Positions 25,301 through 36,434 of a stretch of 64,000 nucleotides of DNA are shown piece by piece (positions within the stretch are counted from its first letter, which is position 1; each line of letters starts with the position of its first letter). Both the position numbers and the translations under genes were made by a program. Origin of the DNA: Cynocephalus volans (lineage: Eukaryota > Chordata > Mammalia > Dermoptera > Cynocephalidae); NCBI RefSeq assembly GCF_027409185.1, contig NC_084467.1, positions 19,321,001 to 19,385,000 on the forward strand, given 5' to 3'. The notes under the pieces are model-generated. The model was not told the origin of the DNA and did no database searches. It saw nothing but the letters and a program-made list of their open reading frames with translations.

Positions 25301-25715
25301 TGTCTTTAATATAGCCATCAATCTGATACTTTAGTCACTCATTAATAGAAACAAATAAAATTAAATATCTAACCTAACTTAAACAAAAACTAGAAGGGTC
25401 AGACAAGGTGATGTCGAAGGTCCCTTTCAGTTGTAAAATTCTGTGGTTGCAATTAAGCAATGTGATTTAATGATGATCTATGTTAATCTCCTTGCCAGAA
25501 CCATAGCCACAGAGCCCATTCCCCACAGCATACAAGGGCAAAGACTCAACCATGTGTGTGCATCTCCTTACAGGAAAATGAGGATGAGGCGGGAACTAGA
25601 GCCCAGGAGCCCCAAGCCAGCCGCACCTTCTGTCCTGGGCCCGAACAACAACGGCAGCCAACACCCTGCAGCTGTGACCTTCAGCCCTGTTGATGTCCAT
25701 GTGGAGACTCGGTGA
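19734..25715 (+). CDS. NCMAP: NCMAP, non-compact myelin-associated protein (3 coding exons, complete)
   Basis: Joining 19734-19815, 22975-23059 and 25574-25715 gives 309 nt, or 102 codons plus TGA, the length I know for human NCMAP. The family is a small glycosylated membrane protein of peripheral non-compact myelin (Schmidt-Lanterman incisures, paranodes). Visible: a short polar N-terminus with an N-glycosylation sequon at Asn16 (NMT); a single strongly hydrophobic helix at about residues 29-51, rich in Ile/Val/Leu; a basic juxtamembrane stretch (RKMRMRRE) that fits a cytoplasmic C-terminus; then a Pro/Ser/Asn-rich tail ending VETR. All splice sites are GT-AG and reading phase is kept. Introns are 3159 and 2514 bp. 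The start is the ATG seven bases into the first coding exon; upstream non-coding exons were not identified. No disabling change is seen. Confidence 0.95.
19875..20145 (+). mobile_element. MIR (NCMAP intron 2)
   Basis: GAGCTTGGGCTCTGGAGACA, GTGTGACCCTGAGCACATGA, CTCAGTTTCCCCAACTATAA, ending in an ATT-rich run. Confidence 0.82.
20756..21168 (+). mobile_element. MER5A-like MITE split by another MITE
   Basis: TAGTGGTTCTCAAC at 20757 and the body from 21000 (GACATTTTTAGTTGTCACC, GGGTAGAGGCCAGGGA) to GAAAAACCCTG at 21165 belong together. The middle (about 20795-20993) is a separate palindromic element. Confidence 0.82.
20795..20993. mobile_element. Palindromic non-autonomous DNA transposon inside MER5A
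   Basis: The two halves are inverted: AGTATAAGTA...TACTTATACT at the centre, ATTTGAATTTAAGATAAACA against TGTCGTTTATCTGAAATTCT, and GGGGCTACCAGAT against ATCTGGCAACCCT at the ends. I do not assign a family name. Confidence 0.75.
21286..21865 (-). mobile_element. LINE-1 3' UTR fragment, reverse
   Basis: Shares CATAAGTGTACAGCTGGGTG, CACACCTGTGTAACCAG and the AATCATCATTTGTTGCATA-type segments with the antisense L1 3' UTR at 29.9 kb. In NCMAP intron 2. Confidence 0.6.
22150..22248 (+). mobile_element. CYN-like SINE, monomer closest to tRNA-Ile
   Basis: GTTAGCTCAGTTGGTTAGAG (A box) and GGTTCGGATCCC (B box) are nearly tRNA-Ile-like. An A tail follows. In NCMAP intron 2. Confidence 0.87.
22308..22374 (+). 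mobile_element. CYN-like SINE 3' end with AAAT microsatellite tail
   Basis: Only GATCCCTGTACCAGCCAGTC remains of the body, followed by about nine AAAT units. It is 5'-truncated, or a local duplication of the neighbouring SINE. Confidence 0.7.
22975..23059 (+). CDS. NCMAP: NCMAP second coding exon (transmembrane helix)
   Basis: The acceptor ATAG at 22971-22974 follows a repetitive CTCCT pyrimidine tract. The exon completes a Ser codon (A|GT), encodes the whole Ile/Val/Leu-rich membrane helix and the start of the basic juxtamembrane segment, and ends AACAG before donor GTATGG. Its 85 nt give the phase needed by the last exon. Confidence 0.93.
23667..23786 (+). mobile_element. CYN-like SINE, monomer
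   Basis: AGCTGGCCTGTTAACTCAC start and a CAAA-repeat tail. Flanked by TATTGTAG on both sides, a likely target duplication. In NCMAP intron 3. Confidence 0.85.
24035..24141 (-). mobile_element. CYN-like SINE, single unit, reverse
   Basis: T-rich start, then the reverse right-type unit ending GCCACGGGCTGGCC. In NCMAP intron 3. Confidence 0.82.
24165..24402 (-). mobile_element. MIR, reverse (NCMAP intron 3)
   Basis: CCATGTGCTGGGCATGGTTC, TCATTCAATCCTCACAACCA, GCTGGGATTCAAACCCAGTC. Confidence 0.8.
24588..24718 (+). mobile_element. MIR fragment (NCMAP intron 3)
   Basis: GAGAGACCTGGATTCAGTC, then TTATTTAACTTCTCCATGCC. Confidence 0.6.
24861..24882 (+). repeat. GA dinucleotide microsatellite
   Basis: Eleven GA units in NCMAP intron 3. 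Confidence 0.9.
25164..25287 (+). repeat. Perfect tandem duplication, two 62-bp units (NCMAP intron 3)
   Basis: Units 25164-25225 and 25226-25287 are identical by eye over 62 bases, starting TAGCGAGAATAATGAGG and ending GGAAAAAATAAA. Confidence 0.93.
25390..25450 (+). mobile_element. L3/CR1 LINE 3' tail
   Basis: AAGGTGATGTCGAAGGTCCC, then TTCAGTTGTAAAATTCTGTGG, the characteristic CR1 3' end. Upstream of NCMAP's last coding exon. Confidence 0.6.
25574..25715 (+). CDS. NCMAP: NCMAP last coding exon (cytoplasmic tail and stop)
   Basis: The acceptor CTTACAG ends at 25573. The exon completes an Arg codon (AG|G) and encodes the basic KMRMRRE stretch and the Pro/Asn-rich tail (...VTFSPVDVHVETR). 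TGA is at 25713-25715. An open frame extends upstream of 25574, but that part is intron. Confidence 0.93.
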
Positions 25716-27060
25716 CTCCCACCCTGGTGCTATCTCTGCCACTGTCCAAAGAGCCTTCTCTAGAGTCAAGACCCAGAAGTGCACTTCTCTGGCAGCTTTG
25801 CTATGAGTTCCTTCTGGTCAGGTCGACAGAGGCATCTTTTATGCAACTTCTGATGCTTCAGGCAATCCTCAACCTTGTCTGCCATGTCCCACCCCAGCTA
25901 CGTCCATATCCCTGCTGCCACCCTTCCAAAAAGCTGTGGAACATCCTTTTGCCGTCTGGTGAGGTAGTGTTATGTTGGGAATCCACTGATGTGGGTTTAG
26001 CTCTTCCCCCGCAAACGCTGTAGCTAGCTAGACAGACAGACAGACTTATAGCTCAGGAATCTTCTGGTCAGGAGTCAGGGATCAAGGCATGCTTCTTAGA
26101 GTGTCACAATGGAGTCTGCCACTGGGCTCATATCAGATTAAACTCTATAACCACAGCTTTGCAGAGCAAAGTATTCAATCCCATAACCAGCACAGGGGAA
26201 ATAACTTGGACTAACTAACCAGAAAACCAACTTGTTAACTTATAATTTGTTCCACCACTAGATGACCTCTAGCTAGCTCATGACAATTGGTCAGCACATT
26301 TTCCCCTCCTTAAAAATGGTTATGTTGAGAGTTATAACACCAAGGTTGAAGGTTTGGATCCCCTTACTAGTCAGCTGCCAAAAAGAAAAAAAAAAAGTTA
26401 CATTAAAAACTGAAAAACTGAATTCTTCCCGAAAGGTTTCTGCCTCATTAGGAAAGAGTCAGAGTAATAGGAATACAGTGACTTTGAGGAATAGTGGCCT
26501 TTAGGATAAGAGTTTGTTGCATTGTACGTGGACCTGGAACCATTCTGGTGGCTGGTCAGGGATCCCCTTCCTCCTACGGCTGGATTAACCCTGACTCAGT
26601 CTCATTTCTTGGCTCCTCTTTATTTGGATTCTAAGCAGCCTTGACTCTCCTGTTAACACCTTACCTCCCAGCACCAGTATTTGGAGACTGATTAGATTGC
26701 AAACTGTATGTATGTTACCTATGTCCCTTCTGGTCACCTTGCAGAGATTTAAGACATATTCAAAGAATCACATTCACAGACCACTTCTCTATAGAGAGCT
26801 GATCTCTGATGCCTTAAACCTGGAAAACAATCTATTGAGAAGGGAAAGCATTTTGGAATTAGAAAGACCTGCCTTCCAAGCCCTACTTCCTGCTTGTGTG
26901 GCCTTGGAAAAGTGACTCAGCCTCTCCATATTCGGTTTCCTAACCATGAAGTGGAAATGATAATATCTGCCTCACTTGGGTATTATAACAGGCCATGGAC
27001 TTAGAAAAGCAGATCAAGCATAGTGCCTGGCACCCAATAGATACTTAATAAATGGGAACC
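25716..27060 (+). other. NCMAP: NCMAP 3' UTR (3' end not determined)
   Basis: Sequence after the stop is unique to about 26025, followed by a short GACA run, a SINE fragment and a MIR. The first AATAAA I see is near 27047, inside the MIR tail; others lie near 28412 and 28594. The true poly(A) site cannot be chosen from sequence alone. Confidence 0.4.
26326..26400 (+). mobile_element. CYN-like SINE, 5'-truncated
   Basis: Begins at the anticodon-loop region (GTTATAACACCAAGG) and keeps the B box and an A-rich tail. Confidence 0.7.
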
Positions 27061-27082
27061 AGCATTATCACTATGGTTTTTC
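26845..27082 (+). mobile_element. MIR
   Basis: GGAATTAGAAAGACCTGCC, GTGACTCAGCCTCTCCATAT, AGCATAGTGCCTGGCACCCA. Confidence 0.78.
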
Positions 27083-27504
27083 TTCAATTGCAAGACATAT
27101 GTTCATTCACATTTTAACAATTCTGAAATCAGAATGTGTCTTACAATTGATGGGACCATTAATGTAGTTATATTTCTTTGTTTTTCCCTCCCACTCAAAA
27201 AGCTACTTTTTAATCAATTGTGCATCTTACAATTGATGTCATCTTGAAAACAAGGTAATAGGTCATTATTCTGTTACATAAAGTGACACTCAGACATTTA
27301 ACCTCAAATTCTAGGAGTCTCTCCTTCTTGGGGTCAGACATCTCTTTTGAGGGGAAATTGAGGGTCAGGGAGAAAAAGGGACTGATACAGGGTCACACAA
27401 CTCATGTCATCCCACTATAAAAATACTCACTCGAGTAGCTCTGGAGAAATACTGACTAATTTTTCCTCTCCAGCCATCTTTTCTTTCTACTGTGTTTAAA
27501 TATC

Positions 27505-27722
27505 CACCACATACCAGGCACTTTGCAAGGTGTTTTCACATAAGTTATTTCATAGGATTTAATTTTCCCAATAATCCTGTTATTATTTCTTCCATTTACA
27601 GATGAGAATTTCCGACTCAAAGAGAAAAAGTACTTGCCCAAAGCCACATGGCTAGTAAGTCACAAAGACAGGACTCAAAACCAGGTCTCTTTGACTCCTA
27701 AGTACATCTTTTTGTTATAGCA
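27505..27722 (-). mobile_element. MIR, reverse
   Basis: ACCAGGCACTTTGCAAGGTG, TTGCCCAAAGCCACATGGCT. Confidence 0.75.
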
Positions 27723-27724
27723 CA

Positions 27725-28220
27725 GTCTTCCTGCCATCCAGGCTCAAAGAAGCACGGATTCTTTTGTGCGCTGCACAAGAGGACAGCCCTGCACGTGTGT
27801 CTGAGTGGAAGTCAGGGGTTTAGCTGCTAAGCTGAAAGAGGGGACAAAGCTACTTTGGTAGTCTCCTTTGGGCTTCTGTGACTGCAGCCTAAGGAGCCCT
27901 TTCTCAACCCATCCAAGCTCTAATGATTCCTGCTTCATTCACTCTCCTGCTTAGGCCCAAGGAACAAAGGGTGGAGAAGCATCTAACCAGGGCAAAGCCA
28001 TTTCTTTGAGGCCTCAAGACCCAAACAGACATGCTTCCCTAAACACATTCTGCTTTTAAAAAATTGTTTTTAACGTTCTGGCTCTAGAACTAGAATCTTC
28101 TGCCCACAGTGGAATCTTCCTGGAGTTATCCTCTAGTATATGTTCTTTTGCTGATCGAAGGCTTGGAAATGGAGGAAACGGGAAAATAGAGTGGTGAGGG
28201 GGAGACAAATAAAAGGATTT
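27725..28220. other. Unique intergenic sequence
   Basis: Nothing recognised before the young SINE. Confidence 0.4.
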
Positions 28221-28222
28221 TA

Positions 28223-28368
28223 GGGCCGACCCCATGGCGCACTCGGGAGAGTGTGGTGCTGGGAGCGCAGCGACGCTCCCGCCGCGGGTTCGGATCCTAT
28301 ATAGGAATGGCCGGTGCGCTCACTGGCTGAGTACCGGTCACGAAAAAGACAAAAAAAAAAAAAAAAAA
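28223..28368 (+). mobile_element. CYN-like SINE, young CpG-rich dimeric subtype
   Basis: Carries CGCCGCGGGTTCGGATCC and TATATAGG. Long pure A tail. Flanked by perfect 13-bp duplications AAAAGGATTTTAG. Confidence 0.9.
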
Positions 28369-28974
28369 AAAGGATTTTAGTATTTTGTTTTTAACTAATG
28401 AAGATAACTCAATAAACGTCCTGTAAGGGCTCCTATGTGCAAGGTGAGGTGCTACTAAATCTATTAAGACATGATCTCTGCTCTCAAGGAGTCAACAGCT
28501 GGTCTCAAAGCAGGGATCATGTAACACATTATGTGTCTTGTCTGACCAGGTGCCTTTCTTAACTGAGTAGATGCTGCCTTATTGGCCACCGAATCAATAA
28601 AAGATATTAAACGCTTAAAGAAAACTGTTTAAAAATAAAAAGGTTTAAATCAAAATTGTTGAGTTGATTTCAATTAAGAGCTAACAAATAACTTTTCCAA
28701 AAACCTCTTTTCCTTGACCATGTAAATAGGCCCTATGGGAAAGCCTGAGTCTTTTCAAACATTGCATCATCCATTTTGAAGGCTGATGGAAAAGGTGGGC
28801 TGCCATCAACAGATCCTTCTGTGAGTTAGAAAATTAACTTGCTCAAATAGGACAAAAGGCGTCCCATTTCACAGCCTGCAGTTAAACACCAGAAGTGATG
28901 AGATGTCAGGGTTTGGGGACCCGTGGGAATGTAGGAGATATTAGAATAAACCCAAATCACCAAAAATGATATTT

Positions 28975-29128
28975 ACCATAACAGCTCCTACTGTGTGCCA
29001 GGCACGTGATAGGCCCTTTATACCCACCAGCTCCTCAAACCCTTATAACTCCCATCCATAGAGCCATCATCATCTCTATTTTGTGACTAAGAAAACAGGC
29101 TCAGGGAGGTAACTTGTCCTTGGGCGAT
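28975..29128 (-). mobile_element. MIR fragment, reverse
   Basis: CTACTGTGTGCCAGGCACGT, then AAACAGGCTCAGGGAGGTAA. Confidence 0.65.
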
Positions 29129-29904
29129 GCGATGGATATTAGCCATTCTTCTGGTGACTATTGTCATGTTTGGGGAATCCTCTACTTTAAGAGGTAAGAC
29201 CACCTCCTGCTATAAAAGTTGAAAAGGCCAGATATTCGTTTTCACAGAGTCCCTTGAAGCATATGACCTTAGTCTCTGCTAACCAGACACTCCTGCCATG
29301 AACTTTGAAACTAAAACTGATAACATAAAGGGGCAGGAACTGTGCAGAATCTGCCCTGGTGGCAGGTGCATGTGACACCATCCATTTCAAGAGGTAGTAA
29401 TATCAGGGGTTCTAGCAGCAATACAACATCATTATTGAGTGTCCAAACCCAGTGCCTGTAGAGTTGGCTACATGAGCTATGCCAAAATTAACAGCAATGG
29501 TGTCTGTACCAAACCAATTCTTTAATATGATTTTAGGCAGAATAGTTGGCAGCACACTTCTGAGCCTGGCTCTGGCCTTCTGGAGTTTCCAGCAACCACC
29601 TGATCCCCTTTTCTGCTTAAATCAGCAGAATCACTTTCTGCCATGTGTAGCTGAGAACCATACAGCTGTGGAGGACTTGTTCATGGTCACCCACCTGAGG
29701 AATGGCTGGCACTAGAACCCTGGTTTCCAAAGCTCTTGCTCTTCCCATGTAGATGTTTCTAGGTGAGGCTAAGTCATCAAAGTATTCCACAGAGTGCCAT
29801 GAAATCATAAAGAAAGTAAGAGTTGTCTCCAATTACAGGTATCCCAGAGACTTTGTGACTTTGTGAGTGTTAATGAAGGGGTATTTTAAAAGAACCTGGG
29901 ACAA

Positions 29905-32100
29905 TGGGTAGGATTTTTTTTTAAGTAAAGTTTTTGTATTGAAGTATAATAGACACACACACATAATACACACAGCTCAAAAAATTTTGCAATTCAAAAA
30001 ATTTTCATGAGCTGAGCACAGCCATGTAATCAGCATGAAGATGAAGAAATAAAACATGACCGGCACCCAAGCCTCCCTTTTCCACCTCCTACTTTACTCA
30101 CGGGCCGCAAAGGATAACCACTGTCCTGACTTCTACCAACATAGAACGATTTTGTCTATAAGTTAAATGATAAAACTTCTTTGTTTCTGGCTTCTTTCTC
30201 ACAACATTGTGTTTGTAATACTTGTTCCTATTTTCACATGTAGATGAAGATCATTCATTCTCATTATGGTGGTATTTCATTATGTAAATATAACTACATT
30301 TTATCCATTCTATTGTCTGATGTACATAAAAATTGTTTCAAGTTTGGGTCTGTAACAAGCAGTGCTACTATGAACATTTTGGTGATCATATATATATATA
30401 CACACACACACATATTTCTGTTGGGAACATTTCTAGTAGAGTAATTGCTGGGTCATGGGGTATGTATATATTTCAGCCTCAGTCAATAGAGCCAAACAGT
30501 TTGCCAAAGAGTTGTACCAAAAAGACTATTTTTTCCCCATCGAATTAACTTAGTACCCTTATCAAAAATCATTTGGCTATAAAGATGAGAGTTTACTTCT
30601 GGACTCTGAATTCTATTTCTTGATCTATATTTCTATGCTTATGCCACTATCACACTATCTTAATTTATAGTAAGTTTTGAAACCAGGAAGTGTTAGTCCT
30701 CCAACCCTGTTCTGTCCTCCATCTTTGATTTTCCTATTCAATATTATTTTTGCTATTCTGGGTCGCTTGTATCTCCATACGAATTTTAGTATCAGATTGT
30801 CAATTTTGAAAAAAAGGCAGGTGGGATCTTAGGAGCAAGCAATCATTTAATATAATGTCAGCTGTGAGTTTTTCATAAATGGCCTTTATTAGGTTGAGGA
30901 AGTTCACTTCTATTCCTAATTTAAGTGTTTTTATCAGGAAAGGGCACTGAATTTTGTCAAATGCTTTTTCTGCATCTGTTAAGATAATCATATGGCTTTT
31001 GTCCTTTATTCCATTAATACCATATATTATACTTATTGATTTTTATATGTTAAACCAACCTTGCATTCCTGGGATAAATCCCACTTAGTCCTGGTGTAAA
31101 ATCTCTTTTATATGTAGCTGGATTCCGTTTGCAGTATTTTGTTGAAGATTTTTGCATTTATAATCATAAGAGATACTGATCTGCAGTTTTTTTTTCTTGT
31201 GATGTCTTTGTCTAGTTTTGGCATCAGAGTAATACTGTCCCCATAGAATGAATTGCAAGTGTTCCCTCCTCTTCTATTTTTTGGAAGAGCTGCTGTTAAT
31301 TCTTTAAACATTTGGCAGTATCTACCAGTGAAGTCATCTGGGTGTGAGTTTTTCTTTGTGGGAAATTTGTTGTTGTTGGCATTGTTTTAATTACTATTAC
31401 TAATTCAATCTTTTTACTTGTTATAGGTCTATTCAGATGTTCTACTTCTTCTTAAGTCTGTTTTGTAATTTGTGGTTTTTTTAGGAATGTGTTCATTTCA
31501 TCTAAGCTAGCTAGTTTGTTGGCATACAATTTTTTATAGTATTCACTTATAATCCTTTTTATTTCTGAAAGATCAGTAGTGATGTTCTCTCTTTCATTCC
31601 AGATTTTAGTTATTTGAGTCTTTTCTTTTTTTCCTTGTTTGGTCCATTTAATGTTTGTCAATTTTATTGAATGTTACAAAGAACTAAAGTTTGAGTTTGT
31701 TGATTTTTCTCTATTGTTTTTTTATTCTGTGCTGCCTTTCTAAATCTCTTAATGGTTTCTTTTAATGAGAACAAATTTTTAATCTGAATGTAATTTACCA
31801 ATTTTTTTATTTAATAATTTGTGCTCTTTGTTTCCTGCTTAAGAAATCTTTGCCCACCTAAATGTTATGAAGATTTTTCTCCTATGTTGTCTTTCAAAAG
31901 TCATACTGTTTTACTTTTTATATCTGTGTTATGATCCATCTGAAATTGATTTTGGTATGTGAGTGAGGTAGGGTCAAGATTCCTTTTTTCCATACAGATA
32001 TTCAATTTTCCCAGCACATTTGCTGAGAGGACTATCCTTTGCTTTCTTTACTGCACTGTCACCTTATCATAAATTGAGTATATGTGTGATTTGGGTAGAA
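29905..32100 (-). mobile_element. Old LINE-1, reverse, 3' UTR plus ORF2 fragments
   Basis: The minus strand has L1 RT motifs ([19 protein letters not shown] near 30980; NGIQLHIKEILHQD-type sequence near 31100) with frequent stops. 29905-30540 is the 3' UTR; about 31780-32100 is another, adjoining antisense L1 piece. Confidence 0.8.
30388..30413 (+). repeat. TA/CA compound microsatellite
   Basis: (AT)n followed by (AC)n inside the antisense L1 3' UTR. Confidence 0.85.
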
Positions 32101-32219
32101 ATTTCATTGATAGGAATTGTGACAAAGACAGGTCAAGTGGAGGAAAGAAAAGCAAGAGGAAAACTTTGGAGTCAAGGAAGAACGTTCAGTTCATTTGTTC
32201 CTTCTTGCTTGCTTACTTT

Positions 32220-32800
32220 CATAGGTTCATACTGGGCATTGGAGTTAAAATGGTGAGCAACATAGACATGGTCCCTGATCTATCAGAAAATATCATCTTT
32301 CAGGGAAGACAGACAATTAAGCAAACAGCCACACATAGAACAAGTTTTTTTGTGTGATAAGGGAACGTTGAAGGTGTTGTGTAAACCTCTTGCTGAGGTA
32401 CTCAGTCTGGAGGTTCATGAATTGGGAGGGGGTATCAAAAAAGGCTCCCCCAGAAAAACGAACATCTAAATAAACAGTGAAAGACCTGAGTAGTCCAGGT
32501 AAGAGTGAGAGGAGGGGAAGAGAAATAGAGTCCTGTAGGAAGAGAAGCTTTAGTTTAGCAGAAATCCAGTGGGGATGGTGGGAGATCGGCTGGGAAGAGA
32601 AAAGTGGCTCAGTATGAAGGATTTTCTAGCTTGACTATATTAAAGGCAATGGGGAGCCATTGAAAATGCTTGAGTGGGGAAGTGACAAGATGAGATCTGT
32701 GCTTTAAGGAGATTATTCTTGCTTCAATGTGCAGAATGGATTGGCGTTGGAAAGACTGGAGGTTGGGAGAACAAGAAATAACGGGCACATCTGTATGTTA
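32220..32800 (-). mobile_element. L2-like LINE fragment, reverse
   Basis: CATGGTCCCTGATCTATCAG, ATGGGGAGCCATTGAAAATG and AAGTGACAAGATGAGATCTG are L2-like. Confidence 0.5.
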
Positions 32801-34384
32801 GTTTTAAAATGCCTTTTCTAAATAGCCTTCCAATTGTCAAGTTTCATTCTTTTCCTTTTTTAAAGTAGCTATTTGTGGGTGTGCAGTAACCCAACAAAAA
32901 TGTCTCCAGGAATCGTCTCAGGCCCACTGGATGGTAGTACACAGCAGGGGCATTGTCTCAGCTCTGTAGCCCTTTGTCCCAGGACATCCATTCCCGTCAC
33001 AGAGAATTTCCTGGCAAAGAAGCAAACTGCTGTGGTTCAGCAGATACTACTGTCATAGACTCTGGCAATCTGTCTACATTTGGGAGAAGCAGGTAGACAC
33101 AAGACTGACCTTCAGGTCTCCAGTGATATGAAACCCTCTTTGTCTGTCTGATCACAGCCCAGGTATTATCCAACAGGGTCCCTTACCGGCTCAAATTCAA
33201 TGTCTTGAATGAATTTTACCTGGGCCCCTGATGCTCTTTCAGAATGCTGCAGTGCCTTCACTGATGTCAGAGAAATGTAACAGCCAATTTATTCATTCTT
33301 TCCAACCTTGAAATGAAAGATCTGTGAAACAGGCAGTTTGCTCTGCATAATAAAGAACAGAAGAAGAGAAGAGGGTGGTGTTTATTTTGTTTGTTTGCTA
33401 TTGTCCCCTCCAGCATCCCCAGCTGAGATGGGCCTTCCATTCTCTCCAACAAAGTGTTGAAGTGTCATGGCACACTGTCATCTTTGACGATGTAGAGCCC
33501 CTCTTGTTTACAATCTTTTCCACTTCCCCCTGAATCTCCACTCCTACTTTTCTTCTCCACCATAGACTCCCCCCTCTGATTTATTTAATACTCATATGCC
33601 TCATATTAAAAAGCAAACAAACAAGCAAAACTCTGTTGACCACACAGACCCGTTGAGGCGCTGCCTCACCCCTCTGCTTTCCTGGACAGCAAAATTGTTC
33701 AAAAGTGCTGTCTCTATTTGCTGTATCCACTTCTTTTCCCTGTCTCTCTGGAGTTTTCTCCAATCAGCCTCTCATCCCCATCATTGTACTAAACTGTGCT
33801 TGCCAAATCCATTCAATCTCCCACTCCTATGTTACCTACATAGCAGGAGTGGGCATATTCTTTCGCCCCGTCCTTCTGGAAATGCATCCTTGGTTGGCCT
33901 GCATGGTGCCATCTTCTCTTTATTTTCTTCCAACCTTGGTGGCCATTCCTTCTCAGTGCCTTTAGCTGGCTCCCTCACCACCCTCCTACTTCTAAATAAG
34001 AGAGCACCTCATAGCTTGGTCTCAGCTTTCTTGGCTATCTATGTTCACTCCCCTGGTGACCTCATCTAATCCCATGATTTAAATAACATCTATATGCTAC
34101 AACTACCAAATGCATATCCTTAGCCCTCTCCCTTAAATTGGAGACATAAATGGCCAACAAACCACTTGATATTTCCACTGAGATATCTAACAGACATCTC
34201 AAACATAACCAAAACCAAATTCTTGCTTTTCCCACCTAAACCTACTCCTCCCCCAATCTTTTCCACTCAGTGAAAAGCAACTCCATTCTTCTAGCTGCTC
34301 AGGCCAAAAACTTCAGTAACATCCTTGATTCTTGTAGTTCCCTCATACCCACCCATCAGTACATCATCTGCTCTATTTTTAAAT

Positions 34385-34537
34385 TAAATATCTTCTCCCA
34401 GTTTGCAACTTGTCTTCTTACTCTCTTTGTGGTATCTTTTGATAAACAATTATTTTTAATTTAATGTGGTCAAATTTATCAATTTTTTTCAGTTGTGGTT
34501 AGCACTCTTTAGTTTTCATTTTTAGTAAGTTTTGACT
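34385..34537 (-). mobile_element. LINE-1 fragment, reverse, within an L2
   Basis: TTTTGATAAACAATTATTTT and GTGGTCAAATTTATCAAT are antisense L1 3' sequence. L2 sequence lies on both sides. Confidence 0.5.
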
Positions 34538-34595
34538 TCCCCATCTCTCCTACCACCCTATGCTAAGTCACCATCACCTGGATCACTGTAATAGT

Positions 34596-34690
34596 CTTTT
34601 TTGTGTGTGTGGCTGGCTGGATCCGGGACCAGAACCCATGACCCTGAGTTAGAAGGGTGCACTCTAAGCAACTGAGCTAACCGGCCAGCC
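34596..34690 (-). mobile_element. CYN-like SINE, monomer, reverse
   Basis: Bounded by CTGTAATAGT at 34586-34595 and 34691-34700. It interrupts the L2 copy at 33520-35125. Confidence 0.9.
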
Positions 34691-35134
34691 CTGTAATAGT
34701 ATCCTGTCTGCTCTCCCAGCTTCTAGTCTTGCCTCTGCACAATAGCCACACTGATTCTCTAAAAATAAGTGAGATCATTTCATTCCTCTGCTAAAAAGCC
34801 TCTAATGTAGGCTCATTTTATTTCAAGCAAAATCCTAAGTATTTGTAGGAAGTGAGAGAGGCTGTGGTAGGCAAAGCCCTGTGTGATCTTGCCCACCATG
34901 ACCTCTCTCACTTCTATATCTCACTCTCTCACTCCACTCCAGCCACACACTGGCCTCCTTGATGTTCGTAAAACATGCCAAACACACTCCCACCTCAGGA
35001 CCTTTGCACCTATTGTTCCCCTTGCCTGGAATGCTCTTTCCCCCACATATCCATAGTCTTGCTCTTCCTCCTCTTAAAGCAGGCCTCAAATCATATGTGA
35101 CCTGATCAAAGAGGATTTCCCATAAATTTTACAT

Positions 35135-35690
35135 AAATCTGATATAGATTTTTTATTTTTTACTTTTCTCACTGAACATATTTTTGTAAAGATCTAACCA
35201 TATTGCTGAATGTAAGCCCATTTTATTATTTCTGTCTGCTGCATAGTGTTCTATCAGATATCACCTTTTCTTATCCATCTCCTTAATGGTAGACATACAG
35301 TTTGCCTCCAGCCCCAATTAAATACACATAATGAAATAAACTTTCTCAAACATACACCCTAATGGACTTGTGTGAGGGTTTTTGTTTGTTTGCTTTTGGT
35401 GCTTTGGGGCTGGGAGTGGAGGGTTGTTTATATACCCAGTAGTAGAATTGCTGGGTCATAAGACAAACATAAACTTTATTTGACTAAATACAGCCAAAAG
35501 GACTTCCAGGGAAAAAGCACACATAATTTACACCCACATTGGCAATTTGTGAAAAATCCTGTTTCCACCACATCTTTAACAGCCCTCTGAATTACCTTGA
35601 CTTCCTAATTTTTGGCAGTGTTATGGATATACAATTTTATCTCTTTGTCATTTTAATTTGGATTTCTCTAATTACCAGATAAGAGCTTTT
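35135..35690 (-). mobile_element. LINE-1 3' UTR fragments, reverse
   Basis: TACCCAGTAGTAGAATTGCT, TTGGCAGTGTTATGGATATA and ATTTGGATTTCTCTAATTAC are typical antisense L1M 3' UTR segments. Confidence 0.6.
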
Positions 35691-35729
35691 AGATAAGAGT
35701 TTTAGATAAGAGTTTTAAGATAAGAGTTA
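35680..35729 (+). repeat. Short tandem repeat, GATAAGAGTTTTA unit
   Basis: Four imperfect copies of GATAAGAG(C)TTTTA in a row. Confidence 0.75.
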
Positions 35730-35996
35730 CTTCTAGAATCTGTAACATAGATATCTCAGTGAGGGGAGAGAGGAAAAAAATCACAATTTATTTAGACATT
35801 AATAGAATGTATTGTCATGTATTCACCTTTCCATTGGTACATTGTCTGCTCTGTTTTTCTCATTGTTTCCTTATGGATTCAGTTCCTTTCTTGCTTTGTA
35901 CTTAACTCTCCTTTGTTTTTAACTCTCCTTCAAAGCAAGACAGAACCACTTTCCTGAACATTCCTCACTTTGAAAATAATTTTATCATAAATTTAT

Positions 35997-36174
35997 TTAT
36001 TTATATATATATTTTAAAAGATGACTGGTAAAGGGATCTTAACCCTTGACTTGGTGTTGTTAGCACTATGCTCTCCCAAGTGAGCTAACCAGCCATCCCT
36101 ATATAGGGATCTGAACCCATGGCCTTGGTGTTATCAGCACTACACTCTCCCAAGTGAGCCACGGGGCTGGACCC
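35997..36174 (-). mobile_element. CYN-like SINE, dimer, reverse
   Basis: Perfect 18-bp target duplication ATTTTATCATAAATTTAT at 35979-35996 and 36175-36192. Confidence 0.92.
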
Positions 36175-36192
36175 ATTTTATCATAAATTTAT

Positions 36193-36434
36193 GCTTCCCT
36201 AAACAATATATTGTTTAACTTTGCTAGTTGTCTTCTTTTTTAGCTTTTTATAAATGAGCTCATACCATGTATATTTTTCTGCAACTTGTTCTTTGCATTC
36301 ACCTAAAAACAACTTTTTTTATTTTAGCATTTACTTGTACACGTTTGTGGGGTGCAGTGTTGTTTCAATACATGCATATACTGCACAATGATTCACTTAG
36401 CGTAGATAATATGGTTTTGTACCCATTTCTTCAC
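36193..36434 (-). mobile_element. LINE-1 3' UTR fragment, reverse
   Basis: GTTTGTGGGGTGCAGTGTTG then CAATACATGCATATACTGC, as in antisense L1 3' UTRs. Abuts the MORF4L1 fragment. Confidence 0.5.

Larger units (their letters stand above)
33520..35125 (+). mobile_element. L2 LINE, long 3' portion, interrupted
   Basis: Runs in order through CTGCTCAGGCCAAAAACTTC, ATCCTTGATTCTTGTAG, TCATTCCTCTGCTAAAAAGC, CTCCAGCCACACACTGGCC and CACCTCAGGACCTTTGCACC. Broken by an L1 fragment (34385) and a CYN SINE (34596). Confidence 0.75.

Noticed and set aside
33596-34069. 157-codon + frame
   Set aside because: It falls inside an L2 LINE and has no L2 ORF2 motif in that frame.
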